The translations under genes were made by a program, and so were the position numbers. A stretch of 64,000 bases of DNA from Bradyrhizobium sp. 1 (GTDB lineage: Bacteria; Pseudomonadota; Alphaproteobacteria; Rhizobiales; Xanthobacteraceae). The stretch spans positions 410,263-474,262 of the forward strand of contig NZ_JADPJH010000034.1 of NCBI RefSeq assembly GCF_023073315.1, written 5' to 3'. The notes under the pieces were generated by a model, which saw nothing but the letters and a program-made list of their open reading frames with translations, did not search any database and was not told where the DNA came from. Of the stretch, positions 1 through 11,126 are shown one piece after another (position 1 is the first letter of the stretch; every line of letters begins with the position of its first letter).

Positions 1-47
1 CCCCTCACCCCAACCCTCTCCCCGCAAGAGCGGGGAGAGGGGGAAGA
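1..47. repeat. Intergenic palindromic repeat (CTCTCCCCGC type)
   Basis: GC-rich inverted repeat with arms CCCTCTCCCCGC and GCGGGGAGAGGG around a short AAGA loop. The same core recurs at 24719-24866. It lies just after the stop of the leftward acyl-CoA dehydrogenase gene, so it may stabilise or end that transcript, but there is no T-run. Dispersed REP-like elements of this kind are common in Bradyrhizobium genomes. Confidence 0.7.
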
Positions 48-52
48 AAGAG

Positions 53-1243
53 TCACAACCCCAGCACCGCCTTGGCGATGATGTTGCGCTGGATCTCGTT
101 GGAGCCGCCGTAGATCGAGACCTTGCGGTTGTTGAAATAGCTCGGCGCGATCTGGGCGGTCCAGTCCATCGCTTCGTTCGAGCCGTCATCGCCGTGCACG
201 TCGTAGGGCGCGGCGAACGGGCCGATCACTTCCATCAAGAGCTCGGTGGTGGTCTGCTGAATCTCGGAGCCCTTGATCTTCAGCACCGAGGACGCCGGAT
301 TGGGCTTGCCCTTGCCGTGCTTGCCCTCGTCGGCGACGACGCGCAGCTGCGTCAGCTCGAGCGCCTTCAGCTCGATCTCGCAGGCCGCGAGCTTCTCGCG
401 AAAGGTCGCGTCCTGGATGATCGGCTTGCCGCCGGACTCGACCTTGGAGGCCAAATCGCGGATGCGGCGCAGCCGCTCCTTGGAGACGCCGACGCGCGCG
501 ATGCCGGTGCGCTCATTGCCGAGCAGGAATTTGGCGTAATCCCAGCCCTTGTTCTCCTCGCCGATCAGATTCTCGATGGGCACTTCGACGTCGTCGAAGA
601 ACACTTCGTTGACCTCGACGCCGCCGTCGATGGTCTGGATCGGGCGCACGGTGACGCCCTTCGATTTCATCGAGAACACGATGAAGGAGATGCCCATCTG
701 CTTCTTGGCGTTGTTGTCGGTGCGGCAGAGACAGAAGATCATGTCGGCGTGCTGGGCGAGCGTGGTCCAGGTCTTCTGGCCGTTGATGATCCACTTGTGG
801 CCCTTGCGCTCGGCTTTTGTCTTCAGCGAGGCTAGGTCGGAGCCGGAGCCGGGCTCGGAGAAGCCCTGGCACCACCAATCGTCGACGTTGGCGATGCGCG
901 GCAGGTACTTCTTCTTCTGCTCCTCGTTGCCGAAGGTGTAGATGACGGGGCCGACCATGCTGACGCCGAAGGCGAGCGGCTGCGGCGCCGGATAGGACTG
1001 CAGCTCCTCGTTGAAGATGTAATGCTGCACGCTGCTCCAGCCGGTGCCGCCATATTGCGTCGGCCAGTGGCTGGTGCCCCAGCCCTTCTTGTTGAGGATG
1101 CGCCACCACGTCACCATCTCGTCCTTCGAGAGGTGGCGGCCCTCGACCAGCTTGCGCCGCGTATCCGGCGGCACGTTGCCGCGGAAGAATGTCCGCACTT
1201 CCTCGCGAAACGCCTGCTCTTCCTTCGTGAATGCGAGATCCAT
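53..1243 (-). CDS. pimC: Acyl-CoA dehydrogenase, PimC-like large subunit
   Basis: 396-residue flavin-dependent acyl-CoA dehydrogenase, predicted to introduce the 2,3-double bond into acyl-CoA or dicarboxyl-CoA. Visible signatures are the flavin/substrate motif GFSEPGSGSD near residue 127 and the C-terminal IYGGSNEIQ at 377-385. Many family members have Glu where the first Gly of that motif stands, so the catalytic base probably lies elsewhere. The ATG follows AGGAGGATCCG, a strong ribosome-binding site. It starts 18 bp after the PimA-like ligase, in the order PimF-PimA-dehydrogenase. That resembles the pimFABCDE operon of Rhodopseudomonas palustris, but no PimB thiolase intervenes. A PimD small subunit would lie beyond the left edge. 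The family is certain; the PimC name rests on context. Confidence 0.8.
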   Translation of the reverse strand: MDLAFTKEEQAFREEVRTFFRGNVPPDTRRKLVEGRHLSKDEMVTWWRILNKKGWGTSHWPTQYGGTGWSSVQHYIFNEELQSYPAPQPLAFGVSMVGPVIYTFGNEEQKKKYLPRIANVDDWWCQGFSEPGSGSDLASLKTKAERKGHKWIINGQKTWTTLAQHADMIFCLCRTDNNAKKQMGISFIVFSMKSKGVTVRPIQTIDGGVEVNEVFFDDVEVPIENLIGEENKGWDYAKFLLGNERTGIARVGVSKERLRRIRDLASKVESGGKPIIQDATFREKLAACEIELKALELTQLRVVADEGKHGKGKPNPASSVLKIKGSEIQQTTTELLMEVIGPFAAPYDVHGDDGSNEAMDWTAQIAPSYFNNRKVSIYGGSNEIQRNIIAKAVLGL

Positions 1244-1261
1244 CGGATCCTCCTGTGAGCG

Positions 1262-2947
1262 TTATTCCTGGACTATAGCGTGCTGCTGGACTGACGATGA
1301 CGATTGTTTCTGCTGCTGGCGCAGCTCGTGGCGCGACAGCTTGCCGACCGGCGTGCGCGGCAGATCGTCGACGAATTCGACCTCGACAGGCAGTTCGTGC
1401 TTGCCGAGCTTGCGGGCGAGCTGCGCGCGCAGTTCGTCGAGCGAGAACGGCTTGGCATCCGGCTTCAGCTTGATGAAGGCTTTTGCCGCCTCGCCGCGGT
1501 ACCGGTCGGGAATGCCGAGCACGATCACCTCGTGCACGCCTGACACGGTGTAGATCGCCTGCTCGATCATCTGCGGATAGACGTTGAAGCCGCCGGAGAT
1601 GATCATGTCCTTCTTGCGGTCGACCAGGAAGAAATAGCCGTCGGTGTCGACATAGCCGATGTCGCCGGTGAGAAAGCGGCCGTCGGAGAAGGATTCCGCC
1701 GATTCCTTCGGCTTGTTCCAGTAGCCCCTGGTGACGTTCGGGCCCTTGATGCGGATCTCGCCGACTTCGCCGGACGGCAGCACTTTTGTCGGATTGTCGA
1801 GCGAGACCACATCGAGCTCGATACCGGGCAGCATCAGGCCGATCGACCCGGGCTTGTCGGGGCCAACAGGCGGATGGCCGGTGCCGGGCGAGCAGGTCTC
1901 GGTCATGCCCCAGCCGCTTTTCAGTTTCTTGCCGATCTTGCGCTCGAAGAATTTTGCCACTTCCACCGGCAGCGGGGCGCCGCCGGAACCGATCGTGGCG
2001 AGCGAGGAGAAGTCGCGCTTGTCGAGATCAGGAAGTGCCGCGATCGCGATCCACATCGTCGGCACGCCCGGAAAGTACGTCGCGCGCTTGACCTCGATGT
2101 CGCGCATCACGGCCTCGACGTCGAAGCGCTGATGCAGCGAGATCAGATGGCCGCGGCTGAGCGTGGACAGCAGCACGACAGTGAGCGCGTAGATGTGGAA
2201 CAGCGGCAGCACGCAGATGACGCGCTCGACAACATCGCCGCGCGTCGCGCGTGACGGTTTACCCCAGACGTCGTAGATCGACACGGCCGAGGAGAGATTG
2301 CCATGCGTCAGCATCGCGCCCTTGGGCAGGCCGGTGGTGCCGCCGGTATATTGCAGCAGCGCGACGTCGTCGGCGGTCACGGACGGCCATTGCGCGGGGG
2401 CAGTGGCGCCCTCGACGAAGGTCTTGAAGGTGACGATGCGGGGATCATCGGGGATCGCCGCCTGCGGCGTGCCGACCTTGCCCCAATTGTCGTCCTCGCA
2501 GACCACGAGGCGATCAATCAGCCCCTTTTCAAGAAACTTCAACGCGGTCGGAAGAAGTGCCGCGAGGTTCGAGGTGACGAGCAAGCGCGAGCCTGAATCG
2601 GAGACCTTGTGCGTCAGTGCGATCTCGCCGTCCAGCGGCGAGAGATGCGCGACGCGGGCGCCGGCCTTCAGCGCGCCGAAGAAATTGACGGGATGATCCG
2701 GCGTATTGCCGAGGAACAGCGCGACCGAACTGTTCTTGCCGATGCCTTCGCGCAGGAACGCAGCCGCCGCGCGCTCGGCCATCGCGGCGAGCTCGGTATA
2801 GGTGATCGGACGTTCCCGGAACTCCAGCGCGGTGCGCGGGCCGTATTCGGTGGCGGCGCTCGACAAGAGGTCGGGCAGCGAGCCCTGGACGATGGTGTCG
2901 TCCCAACGCACGCCCTCGGGATAAAACTGTTCGCCGGGATGGGTCAT
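1262..2947 (-). CDS. pimA: Acyl-CoA / dicarboxylate-CoA ligase (PimA-like)
   Basis: 561-residue AMP-forming acyl-CoA synthetase that activates carboxylic acids with ATP and CoA. The P-loop-like AMP-binding motif TGGTTGLPKG is at residues 201-210. The SGWGMTETC region and the C-terminal DRKKDMIISGGFNVYP hinge and lid motif are intact, as is the PVGKLSRHELR end with the catalytic Lys. It lies between the PimF-type bifunctional enzyme (220 bp upstream, with a palindromic repeat between) and the PimC-like dehydrogenase. That is the arrangement expected for beta-oxidation of C7-C14 dicarboxylates and fatty acids by the Pim system. The exact chain-length preference cannot be read from sequence; a generic long-chain FadD is the alternative. 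Confidence 0.85.
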   Translation of the reverse strand: MTHPGEQFYPEGVRWDDTIVQGSLPDLLSSAATEYGPRTALEFRERPITYTELAAMAERAAAAFLREGIGKNSSVALFLGNTPDHPVNFFGALKAGARVAHLSPLDGEIALTHKVSDSGSRLLVTSNLAALLPTALKFLEKGLIDRLVVCEDDNWGKVGTPQAAIPDDPRIVTFKTFVEGATAPAQWPSVTADDVALLQYTGGTTGLPKGAMLTHGNLSSAVSIYDVWGKPSRATRGDVVERVICVLPLFHIYALTVVLLSTLSRGHLISLHQRFDVEAVMRDIEVKRATYFPGVPTMWIAIAALPDLDKRDFSSLATIGSGGAPLPVEVAKFFERKIGKKLKSGWGMTETCSPGTGHPPVGPDKPGSIGLMLPGIELDVVSLDNPTKVLPSGEVGEIRIKGPNVTRGYWNKPKESAESFSDGRFLTGDIGYVDTDGYFFLVDRKKDMIISGGFNVYPQMIEQAIYTVSGVHEVIVLGIPDRYRGEAAKAFIKLKPDAKPFSLDELRAQLARKLGKHELPVEVEFVDDLPRTPVGKLSRHELRQQQKQSSSSVQQHAIVQE

Positions 2948-3009
2948 TAAAGTTCGTTACTCTTCGCTGACTGGATAGCAATTCTATGTAAGGCAGGCAC
3001 CAGCGGTTG

Positions 3010-3118
3010 GGCTCCCTCCCCCCTTGTGGGGGAGGGTTGGGGAGAGGGGTAGCCACAAACGCTGACCTCGCCCGGGGCTGCCCCCCTCCCTACCCCTCCC
3101 CCACAAGGGGGGAGGGAA
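3010..3118. repeat. Palindromic repeat pair inside the pim operon
   Basis: Two GC-rich units face each other: CTCCCTCCCCCCTTGTGGG at the left and its near-reverse complement ending in CCCCCACAAGGGG at the right, about 40 bp apart. The unit can fold into a long hairpin between pimF and pimA, where it could stabilise or attenuate the message. Confidence 0.75.
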
Positions 3119-3167
3119 CGGAGAGAGCGTTGCCGGGAGCGAACCATCGCGGCCACTGCCAATCCTA

Positions 3168-5264
<2,097 letters not shown>

Positions 5265-5308
5265 GGTGTCCCTCCTTGGTGGGGATGTACTTTTGTTCGA
5301 TTTCGCGG

Positions 5309-5327
5309 TGCGGAATTTAATTCCGCA
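5309..5327. promoter_or_regulatory. Perfect palindrome, candidate IclR operator
   Basis: TGCGGAAT-TTA-ATTCCGCA, perfect 8-bp arms with a 3-bp spacer, centred in the 130-bp gap between pimF (leftward) and the IclR gene (rightward). IclR-family operators are commonly short palindromes of this GGAA/TTCC type, so autoregulation plus control of the pim operon is a reasonable inference. Confidence 0.7.
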
Positions 5328-5394
5328 TCTTGACGGCAGGGTTATTTTGAAGCACGGACGTTGTCAACGACTCCGCGCAAGAAGCAGATCAGGG

Positions 5395-6261
5395 ATGAAG
5401 CGTACAGGAAAGAAGACAGCGACCGACCGGAATTTCGTCGTCGCGCTTTCCCGCGGACTTGACGTATTGCGCGCATTCGAACCCAATGACGGCCTTCTCG
5501 GCAATCAGGAAATCGCGGCACGGACCAACCTGCCCAAGCCCACCGTGTCCCGGCTGACCTACACGTTGACCAAGCTCGGCTATCTGACACCGGTTCCCCG
5601 TTTCGAGAAATACCAGCTTGCGCCGGCCGCAATGGCGCTCGGTTACGCCGCGTTATCCAATCTCGGCGTTCGGCATTTGTCCGAACCGTTTCGCGAGGAC
5701 ATGATGCGCGCGACCGGCGGCGCGGTCGCGATCGGGGGCCGCGACCGTCACAGCATGATCTATTTCGGGCAAAGCCGTGGCAGCGAGACGGTCGGCGTTC
5801 AACTGGACGTCGGCTCCCGCGTGCCGATTGCAACCAGCGCGATGGGCCGTGCCTATTTCTGGGCGCTCGGCGAAGAGGATCGCGCCGAGCTGTCGCGTCT
5901 CTTGCGCGAACATTACGGCAGCCGCTGGCCGAAGATGCGCGACGGACTGGAGCGCTCCGGCGAGACGGTCGCGAAACACGGCTTTGCGATTTCGGTCGGC
6001 GACTGGCATGACGACATCGGCGCAGCCGGCGTCGCGCTCAGGCTCAACGACGGAACCGGGCCTTACGCATTCAATTGCGGCGCGCCGGCATTCCGCTTCA
6101 CGGAAGAGCGATTGATCAACGACATTGGACCGCGTCTGCTTGCGATGGTAAGGAACATCGAAGCGGCACTCGGGGGACTGATGCCGCATTCCAAAAAAGA
6201 CATCAGCAAAAAGCTGAAATCAGGAGGAAAAGTTGCGCGTGTGGCCGAGGGGATCAGATAG
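5395..6261 (+). CDS. IclR-family transcriptional regulator
   Basis: 288-residue regulator with an N-terminal winged helix-turn-helix (GNQEIAARTNLPKPTVSRL) and a C-terminal IclR effector domain (residues about 110-265). The start is the ATG at 5395 (MKRTGKK). An in-frame extension back to 5248 would cross the promoter and operator region, so it is rejected. It is divergent from the pim operon and upstream of the ABC importer. It probably senses a dicarboxylate, fatty acid or CoA intermediate and controls the operon, the importer or both. Family assignment is firm; the ligand is unknown. Confidence 0.88.
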   Translation: MKRTGKKTATDRNFVVALSRGLDVLRAFEPNDGLLGNQEIAARTNLPKPTVSRLTYTLTKLGYLTPVPRFEKYQLAPAAMALGYAALSNLGVRHLSEPFREDMMRATGGAVAIGGRDRHSMIYFGQSRGSETVGVQLDVGSRVPIATSAMGRAYFWALGEEDRAELSRLLREHYGSRWPKMRDGLERSGETVAKHGFAISVGDWHDDIGAAGVALRLNDGTGPYAFNCGAPAFRFTEERLINDIGPRLLAMVRNIEAALGGLMPHSKKDISKKLKSGGKVARVAEGIR

Positions 6262-6327
6262 CCTTTGTCATGACGGGGAGCGGTTCGCATCGCCCCGTCG
6301 CCCGCAAAAAATTGTGGGCGAGACGAC

Positions 6328-7121
<794 letters not shown>

Positions 7122-7125
<4 letters not shown>

Positions 7126-7835
7126 CGACGCTGCTCAACGTCAAGGACCTGCGCGCCTATTACGGCCAAGTCCAGGCGCTCCACGGGCTGTCTTTCTCGC
7201 TCGACGAGGGTTCGCTGACGACGCTGCTCGGGGCCAACGGCGCCGGCAAGACCACCACCTTGCGCGCGATCTGCAACATGGTGCGCTCCACCGGCGCGGT
7301 CGAGTTCGACGGCAAGCCGCTGAACAACCGTTCGACCGAGAACATCGTGCGGTTCGGCATCGCCCATGTCCCGCAGGGCCGCGGCACCTTCACCACCATG
7401 ACGGTGGAGGAAAACCTTCAGCTCGGCGCCATCACCCGCAAGGACAGCGCCGGCATCGTCTCCGACATCGAGCGCATGTATGCGCATTTTCCGGTACTGA
7501 AGCAGCGCCACACCCAGCAGGCGGGCACGCTCTCCGGCGGCGAGCAGCAGATGCTCGCGGTCGCCCGCGCGCTGATGCTGCGGCCGCGGCTGATGCTGCT
7601 GGACGAGCCCTCTTTCGGCCTCGCGCCGCTGGTCGTGCGCGACCTGTTCGGCATCCTCGGCAAGATCAACCGCGAGGACAAGGTGTCGATCCTGGTGGTC
7701 GAGCAGAACGCGCAGCTCGCGCTCGAGCTTGCCGACCAGGCCTATGTGATCGAGACCGGCCGCATCGTGATGTCGGGCAACGCCAAGGACATCGCGAACA
7801 ACGAAGAAATCCGCAAATCCTATCTGGGTTACTGA
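7122..7835 (+). CDS. livF: HAAT ABC transporter ATPase, LivF-type
   Basis: 237-residue second ATPase of the importer. Walker A GANGAGKT is at residues 37-44, the LSGGEQQM signature near 135 and LMLLDEPSFGL Walker B near 155; it ends in the LivF-type KSYLGY. It overlaps LivG by 4 bp and is followed 12 bp later by the LivH permease. It pairs with LivG to energise the LivH/LivM channel at the inner face of the membrane. Confidence 0.93.
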
Positions 7836-7847
7836 GGAGCCGGCACG

Positions 7848-8726
7848 ATGGAGCTTTTTACCAACCAAGTGCTGGCCGGCATCGCCACGGGCGCGATCTA
7901 TGCCTGCATGGCGCTGGCCGTGGTCATGATCTACCAGGCGATCGACCATCTCAATTTCGCACAAGGCGAGATGGCGATGTTCTCGACCTTCATTTCCTGG
8001 CAGCTGATGCAGTGGGGTATCCCCTATTGGGGCGCCTTCATCCTCACGCTGGCGCTGTCCTTCATCGCAGGCATCGCGATCGAACGGATCCTGTTCAAGC
8101 CGCTGGCGAAAGCGCCGATCCTGACCAACGTCGCCGGCTTCATCGCGCTGTTCGCGATCATCAACTCCTCGGCCGGCCTGATCTGGGACTTCACCATCAA
8201 GCAATATCCGACTCCGTTCGGCTCCGCACCGTTCCTGGGCAGCCAGCTGATCTCGACCCATCAGGCCGGCATGATCGGCGTGACCGTGCTGCTGCTGCTC
8301 GGCCTCTATTTCTTCTTCCAGTACACGCGGGTCGGCCTTGCCATGCGCGCTGCCGCATCAGTGCCTGAATCGGCCAGGCTCGTCGGCATCAACACGAGCT
8401 GGATGATCGCGCTCGGCTGGGGCATGGCGACGGCGATCGGCGCGATCGCGGGCATGTTGATCGCTCCCGTCGTGTTCCTCGAGCCCAACATGATGGGCGG
8501 CGTGCTGATCTACGGCTTTGCCGCGGCGGTGCTCGGTGGTCTCACCAGCCCGTTCGGCGCCGTGGTCGGCGGCTTCCTGGTCGGCGTCTTCGAGAACCTC
8601 GCCGGTACCTACATCCCCGGCGTCGGCAACGAGCTGAAGCTCCCGATCGCGCTCGCGCTGATCATCTCCGTCCTGGTCGTCAAACCCGCTGGCCTGTTCG
8701 GCCGGCAAATCGTCAAGCGAGTTTGA
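7848..8726 (+). CDS. livH: HAAT ABC transporter permease, LivH-type
   Basis: 292-residue inner-membrane permease with about eight hydrophobic segments. The LivH family feature MRAAASVPESARLVGIN (about residues 166-182) is the cytoplasmic loop that contacts the ATPases. The ATG follows GAGGAG with a short spacer. Its TGA overlaps the start region of LivM, so the two permeases are translationally coupled. The substrate is expected to match the three binding proteins downstream. Confidence 0.92.
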   Translation: MELFTNQVLAGIATGAIYACMALAVVMIYQAIDHLNFAQGEMAMFSTFISWQLMQWGIPYWGAFILTLALSFIAGIAIERILFKPLAKAPILTNVAGFIALFAIINSSAGLIWDFTIKQYPTPFGSAPFLGSQLISTHQAGMIGVTVLLLLGLYFFFQYTRVGLAMRAAASVPESARLVGINTSWMIALGWGMATAIGAIAGMLIAPVVFLEPNMMGGVLIYGFAAAVLGGLTSPFGAVVGGFLVGVFENLAGTYIPGVGNELKLPIALALIISVLVVKPAGLFGRQIVKRV

Positions 8727-8728
8727 TC

Positions 8729-9745
8729 ATGAGCGCCGTAGAAGAAGTCGTCACGGAAGCCGCCGCCGTCGAGGCCGTTCCGAAGCGGGCCATGACGCTC
8801 GGCACCGGCACCTCGCTGCTGGTGCTCGCCGCGCTGATCATCATGCCAATCTTCGTCAAGAACTTCATCATCTTCCAGATGACGATGCTCCTGATCTACG
8901 GGCTGGCGGTGCTGGCGCTGAACATCCTGACCGGCGGCTCGGGCCAGTTTTCGCTCGGCCAGAGCGCGTTCTACGCGGTCGGCGCCTACACGACGGCGGT
9001 GCTGATGGAGCATTTCGACGTCAATTACGCGCTGACCTTGCCGATCGCCGGCGTGGTCTGTTTCGGCTTCGGCTTCCTGTTCGGGCAGCCGGCGCTGCGG
9101 CTCTCCGGCGTCTACCTCGCGCTCGCGACCTTCGCGCTCGCCACCGCGATGCCGCAGCTTCTGAAGCTGAACTTCCTCGAGCACTGGACCGGCGGCGTGC
9201 AGGGCCTCGTCGTCACCAAGCCGGATGCGCCGTTCGGCCTGAAGATGTCGCAGGACATGTGGCTCTATTATTTCTCGCTCGTGGTCGTGATCGGGATCTA
9301 CATCCTTGCCGTGAACCTGCTGCGCTCCCGCTCGGGCCGCGCCTTCATGGCGATCCGCGACAACGAGATCGCGGCCTCGGCCATGGGTGTCGACGTCGCG
9401 CTGTACAAGACGCTGGCCTTCGGCGTCTCGGCCGCCATCACCGGCATCGCCGGCTCGCTCGGCGCCATCGCGGTGCAGTTCGTCGCGCCCGACAGCTACA
9501 CCATCACGCTCGCGGTCTCGCTGTTCCTCGGCATGGTCGTCGGCGGCGTCGGATGGCTGCCCGGCTCGATCGTCGGCGCCGCCTTCATCATCTTCGTGCC
9601 GAACATCGCGGAGGGCATCTCCAAGGGCCTCTCCGGCGCCGTGTTCGGCGTGCTGCTGTTCCTCGTCATCTACCTCGTGCCGCATGGCGCAAGGCAAGTC
9701 GCGATCCTGGGCCAACAACTCGCCGGTAAGCTCAGAAAGAACTGA
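8729..9745 (+). CDS. livM: HAAT ABC transporter permease, LivM-type
   Basis: 338-residue second permease. It has an unusually Ala/Val/Glu-rich cytoplasmic N-terminus (about 25 residues) before the first membrane helix, then the LivM signature loop AIRDNEIAASAMGVDV. The start is the ATG just after the LivH stop; an in-frame TTG 6 bp upstream overlaps that stop and is less likely. It is followed by the first of three substrate-binding-protein genes, with no terminator between. Confidence 0.9.
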   Translation: MSAVEEVVTEAAAVEAVPKRAMTLGTGTSLLVLAALIIMPIFVKNFIIFQMTMLLIYGLAVLALNILTGGSGQFSLGQSAFYAVGAYTTAVLMEHFDVNYALTLPIAGVVCFGFGFLFGQPALRLSGVYLALATFALATAMPQLLKLNFLEHWTGGVQGLVVTKPDAPFGLKMSQDMWLYYFSLVVVIGIYILAVNLLRSRSGRAFMAIRDNEIAASAMGVDVALYKTLAFGVSAAITGIAGSLGAIAVQFVAPDSYTITLAVSLFLGMVVGGVGWLPGSIVGAAFIIFVPNIAEGISKGLSGAVFGVLLFLVIYLVPHGARQVAILGQQLAGKLRKN

Positions 9746-9776
9746 AAACACCAACATCAAGGAAGGAGACTTCGTT

Positions 9777-11006
9777 TTGTTTCTCGCAAGAATACTGCGA
9801 ACCACCGCGCTCGTAACGGCGGTCGCGACCCTCACCTCCGGCGCAGCACTTGCCCAGAAGACGTACGACACCGGCGCGACCGATACCGAGATCAAGATCG
9901 GCAACATCATGCCGTACAGCGGCCCGGCGTCGGCCTATGGCATCATCGGCAAGACCGAAGAAGCCTATTTCAAGATGATCAACGACAAGGGCGGCATCAA
10001 CGGCCGCAAGGTCAACTTCGTCAGCTATGACGACGGCTATTCGCCGCCGAAGGCCGTCGAGCAGGTTCGCAAGCTGGTCGAGAGCGACGAAGTGCTCGCC
10101 GTGTTCAACCCGCTCGGCACACCCTCGAACAGCGCGATCCAGAAATATCTGAACGCCAAGAAGATCCCGCAGCTGTTCGTCGCCACCGGCGCCACCAAGT
10201 GGAACGACGCGAAGAACTTTCCCTGGACCATGGGCTGGCAGCCCTCCTACCAGAGCGAAGCCCAGATCTACGCGAAATGGCTGTTGAAGGAGAAGCCCGA
10301 CGCCAAGGTCGCGATCCTCTATCAGAACGACGATTTCGGCAAAGACTACCTCAAAGGCACCAAGGACGGTTTCGGCGCCAAGGCCTCGTCCATGATCGTC
10401 ATGGAGGAGAGCTATGAGGTCTCCGAGCCGTCGATCGACGGACACATCGTCAAGATCAAGGCCGCCAATCCCGACGTGCTCCTGATCTACACGACGCCGA
10501 AGTTCGGCGCCCAGACCATCAAGAAGACCGCCGAGTTGAGCTGGAAGCCGCTCCAGATCATCACCAACGTGTCGGCCTCGGTCGGCAGCGTGATGAAGCC
10601 GGCGGGCCTCGAGGCCTCGCAAGGCGTGCTGTCCGCGGCCTATGCCAAGGACGGTGCCGACCCGCGCTGGAACGATGATCCCGGCATGAAGAAGTGGGCC
10701 GAGTTCCTCGATAAGTACATGCCCGGCGCCGACAAGACCGACTCCAGCGTCGTCTACGGCTATGGTGCCGCGCAGACGCTGGCCAAGGCACTGGAACAGT
10801 GCGGCGACAATCTCACCCGCGCCAATCTGATGAAGCAGGCCGCGAGCCTGAAGGACTTCACGCCGGACACGCTGCTGCCCGGCATCAAGATCAATACCGG
10901 TCCGAGCGACTTCGCCCCGATCAGCCAGCTTCAGATGCAGCGCTTCAAGGGCGAGAAGTGGGAACAGTTCGGCGAGATCCTGAGCGGCGACGTCGCTCCG
11001 GAATAA
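9777..11006 (+). CDS. ABC transporter substrate-binding protein, HAAT family (paralogue 1 of 3)
   Basis: 409-residue periplasmic binding protein with a signal peptide cleaved near ALA-Q (residues about 20-25). The start is TTG at 9777, placed 7 bp after GGAAGGAGA; an upstream frame extension runs through livM and is ignored. The mature protein has the two-lobe Peripla_BP_6 fold, starting TGATDTEIKIG, with IMPYSGPASAYG and VATGATKWND in the ligand cleft. It closely resembles the next two genes. It is 31 bp from LivM and ends before a strong terminator at 11038-11068, so it is the binding protein cotranscribed with the importer. Confidence 0.9.
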   Translation: MFLARILRTTALVTAVATLTSGAALAQKTYDTGATDTEIKIGNIMPYSGPASAYGIIGKTEEAYFKMINDKGGINGRKVNFVSYDDGYSPPKAVEQVRKLVESDEVLAVFNPLGTPSNSAIQKYLNAKKIPQLFVATGATKWNDAKNFPWTMGWQPSYQSEAQIYAKWLLKEKPDAKVAILYQNDDFGKDYLKGTKDGFGAKASSMIVMEESYEVSEPSIDGHIVKIKAANPDVLLIYTTPKFGAQTIKKTAELSWKPLQIITNVSASVGSVMKPAGLEASQGVLSAAYAKDGADPRWNDDPGMKKWAEFLDKYMPGADKTDSSVVYGYGAAQTLAKALEQCGDNLTRANLMKQAASLKDFTPDTLLPGIKINTGPSDFAPISQLQMQRFKGEKWEQFGEILSGDVAPE

Positions 11007-11037
11007 TGTGCTGACGTAATAGTCCAAGTATCGAGAA

Positions 11038-11068
11038 GCCCCCGCGGGCACAACCGCGGGGGCTTTTT
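11038..11068 (+). terminator. Rho-independent terminator after binding protein 1
   Basis: Perfect 10-bp stem GCCCCCGCGG / CCGCGGGGGC with a 6-bp loop followed by TTTTT. It separates the importer operon from the second binding-protein gene. Confidence 0.9.
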
Positions 11069-11126
11069 GTTGACGTCAGACGTCAATCTTGTTCAATGCG
11101 CTCGATCCAGCCGAGGTAGGAGAGCA

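Noticed and set aside
6262-6327. Inverted repeats before livG as a terminator or riboswitch
   Set aside because: Stems are short, there is no T-run and no known aptamer core.
9387-9776. 130-residue N-terminal extension of the first binding protein
   Set aside because: It overlaps livM in another frame, and the signal peptide starts at TTG 9777 behind a strong ribosome-binding site.
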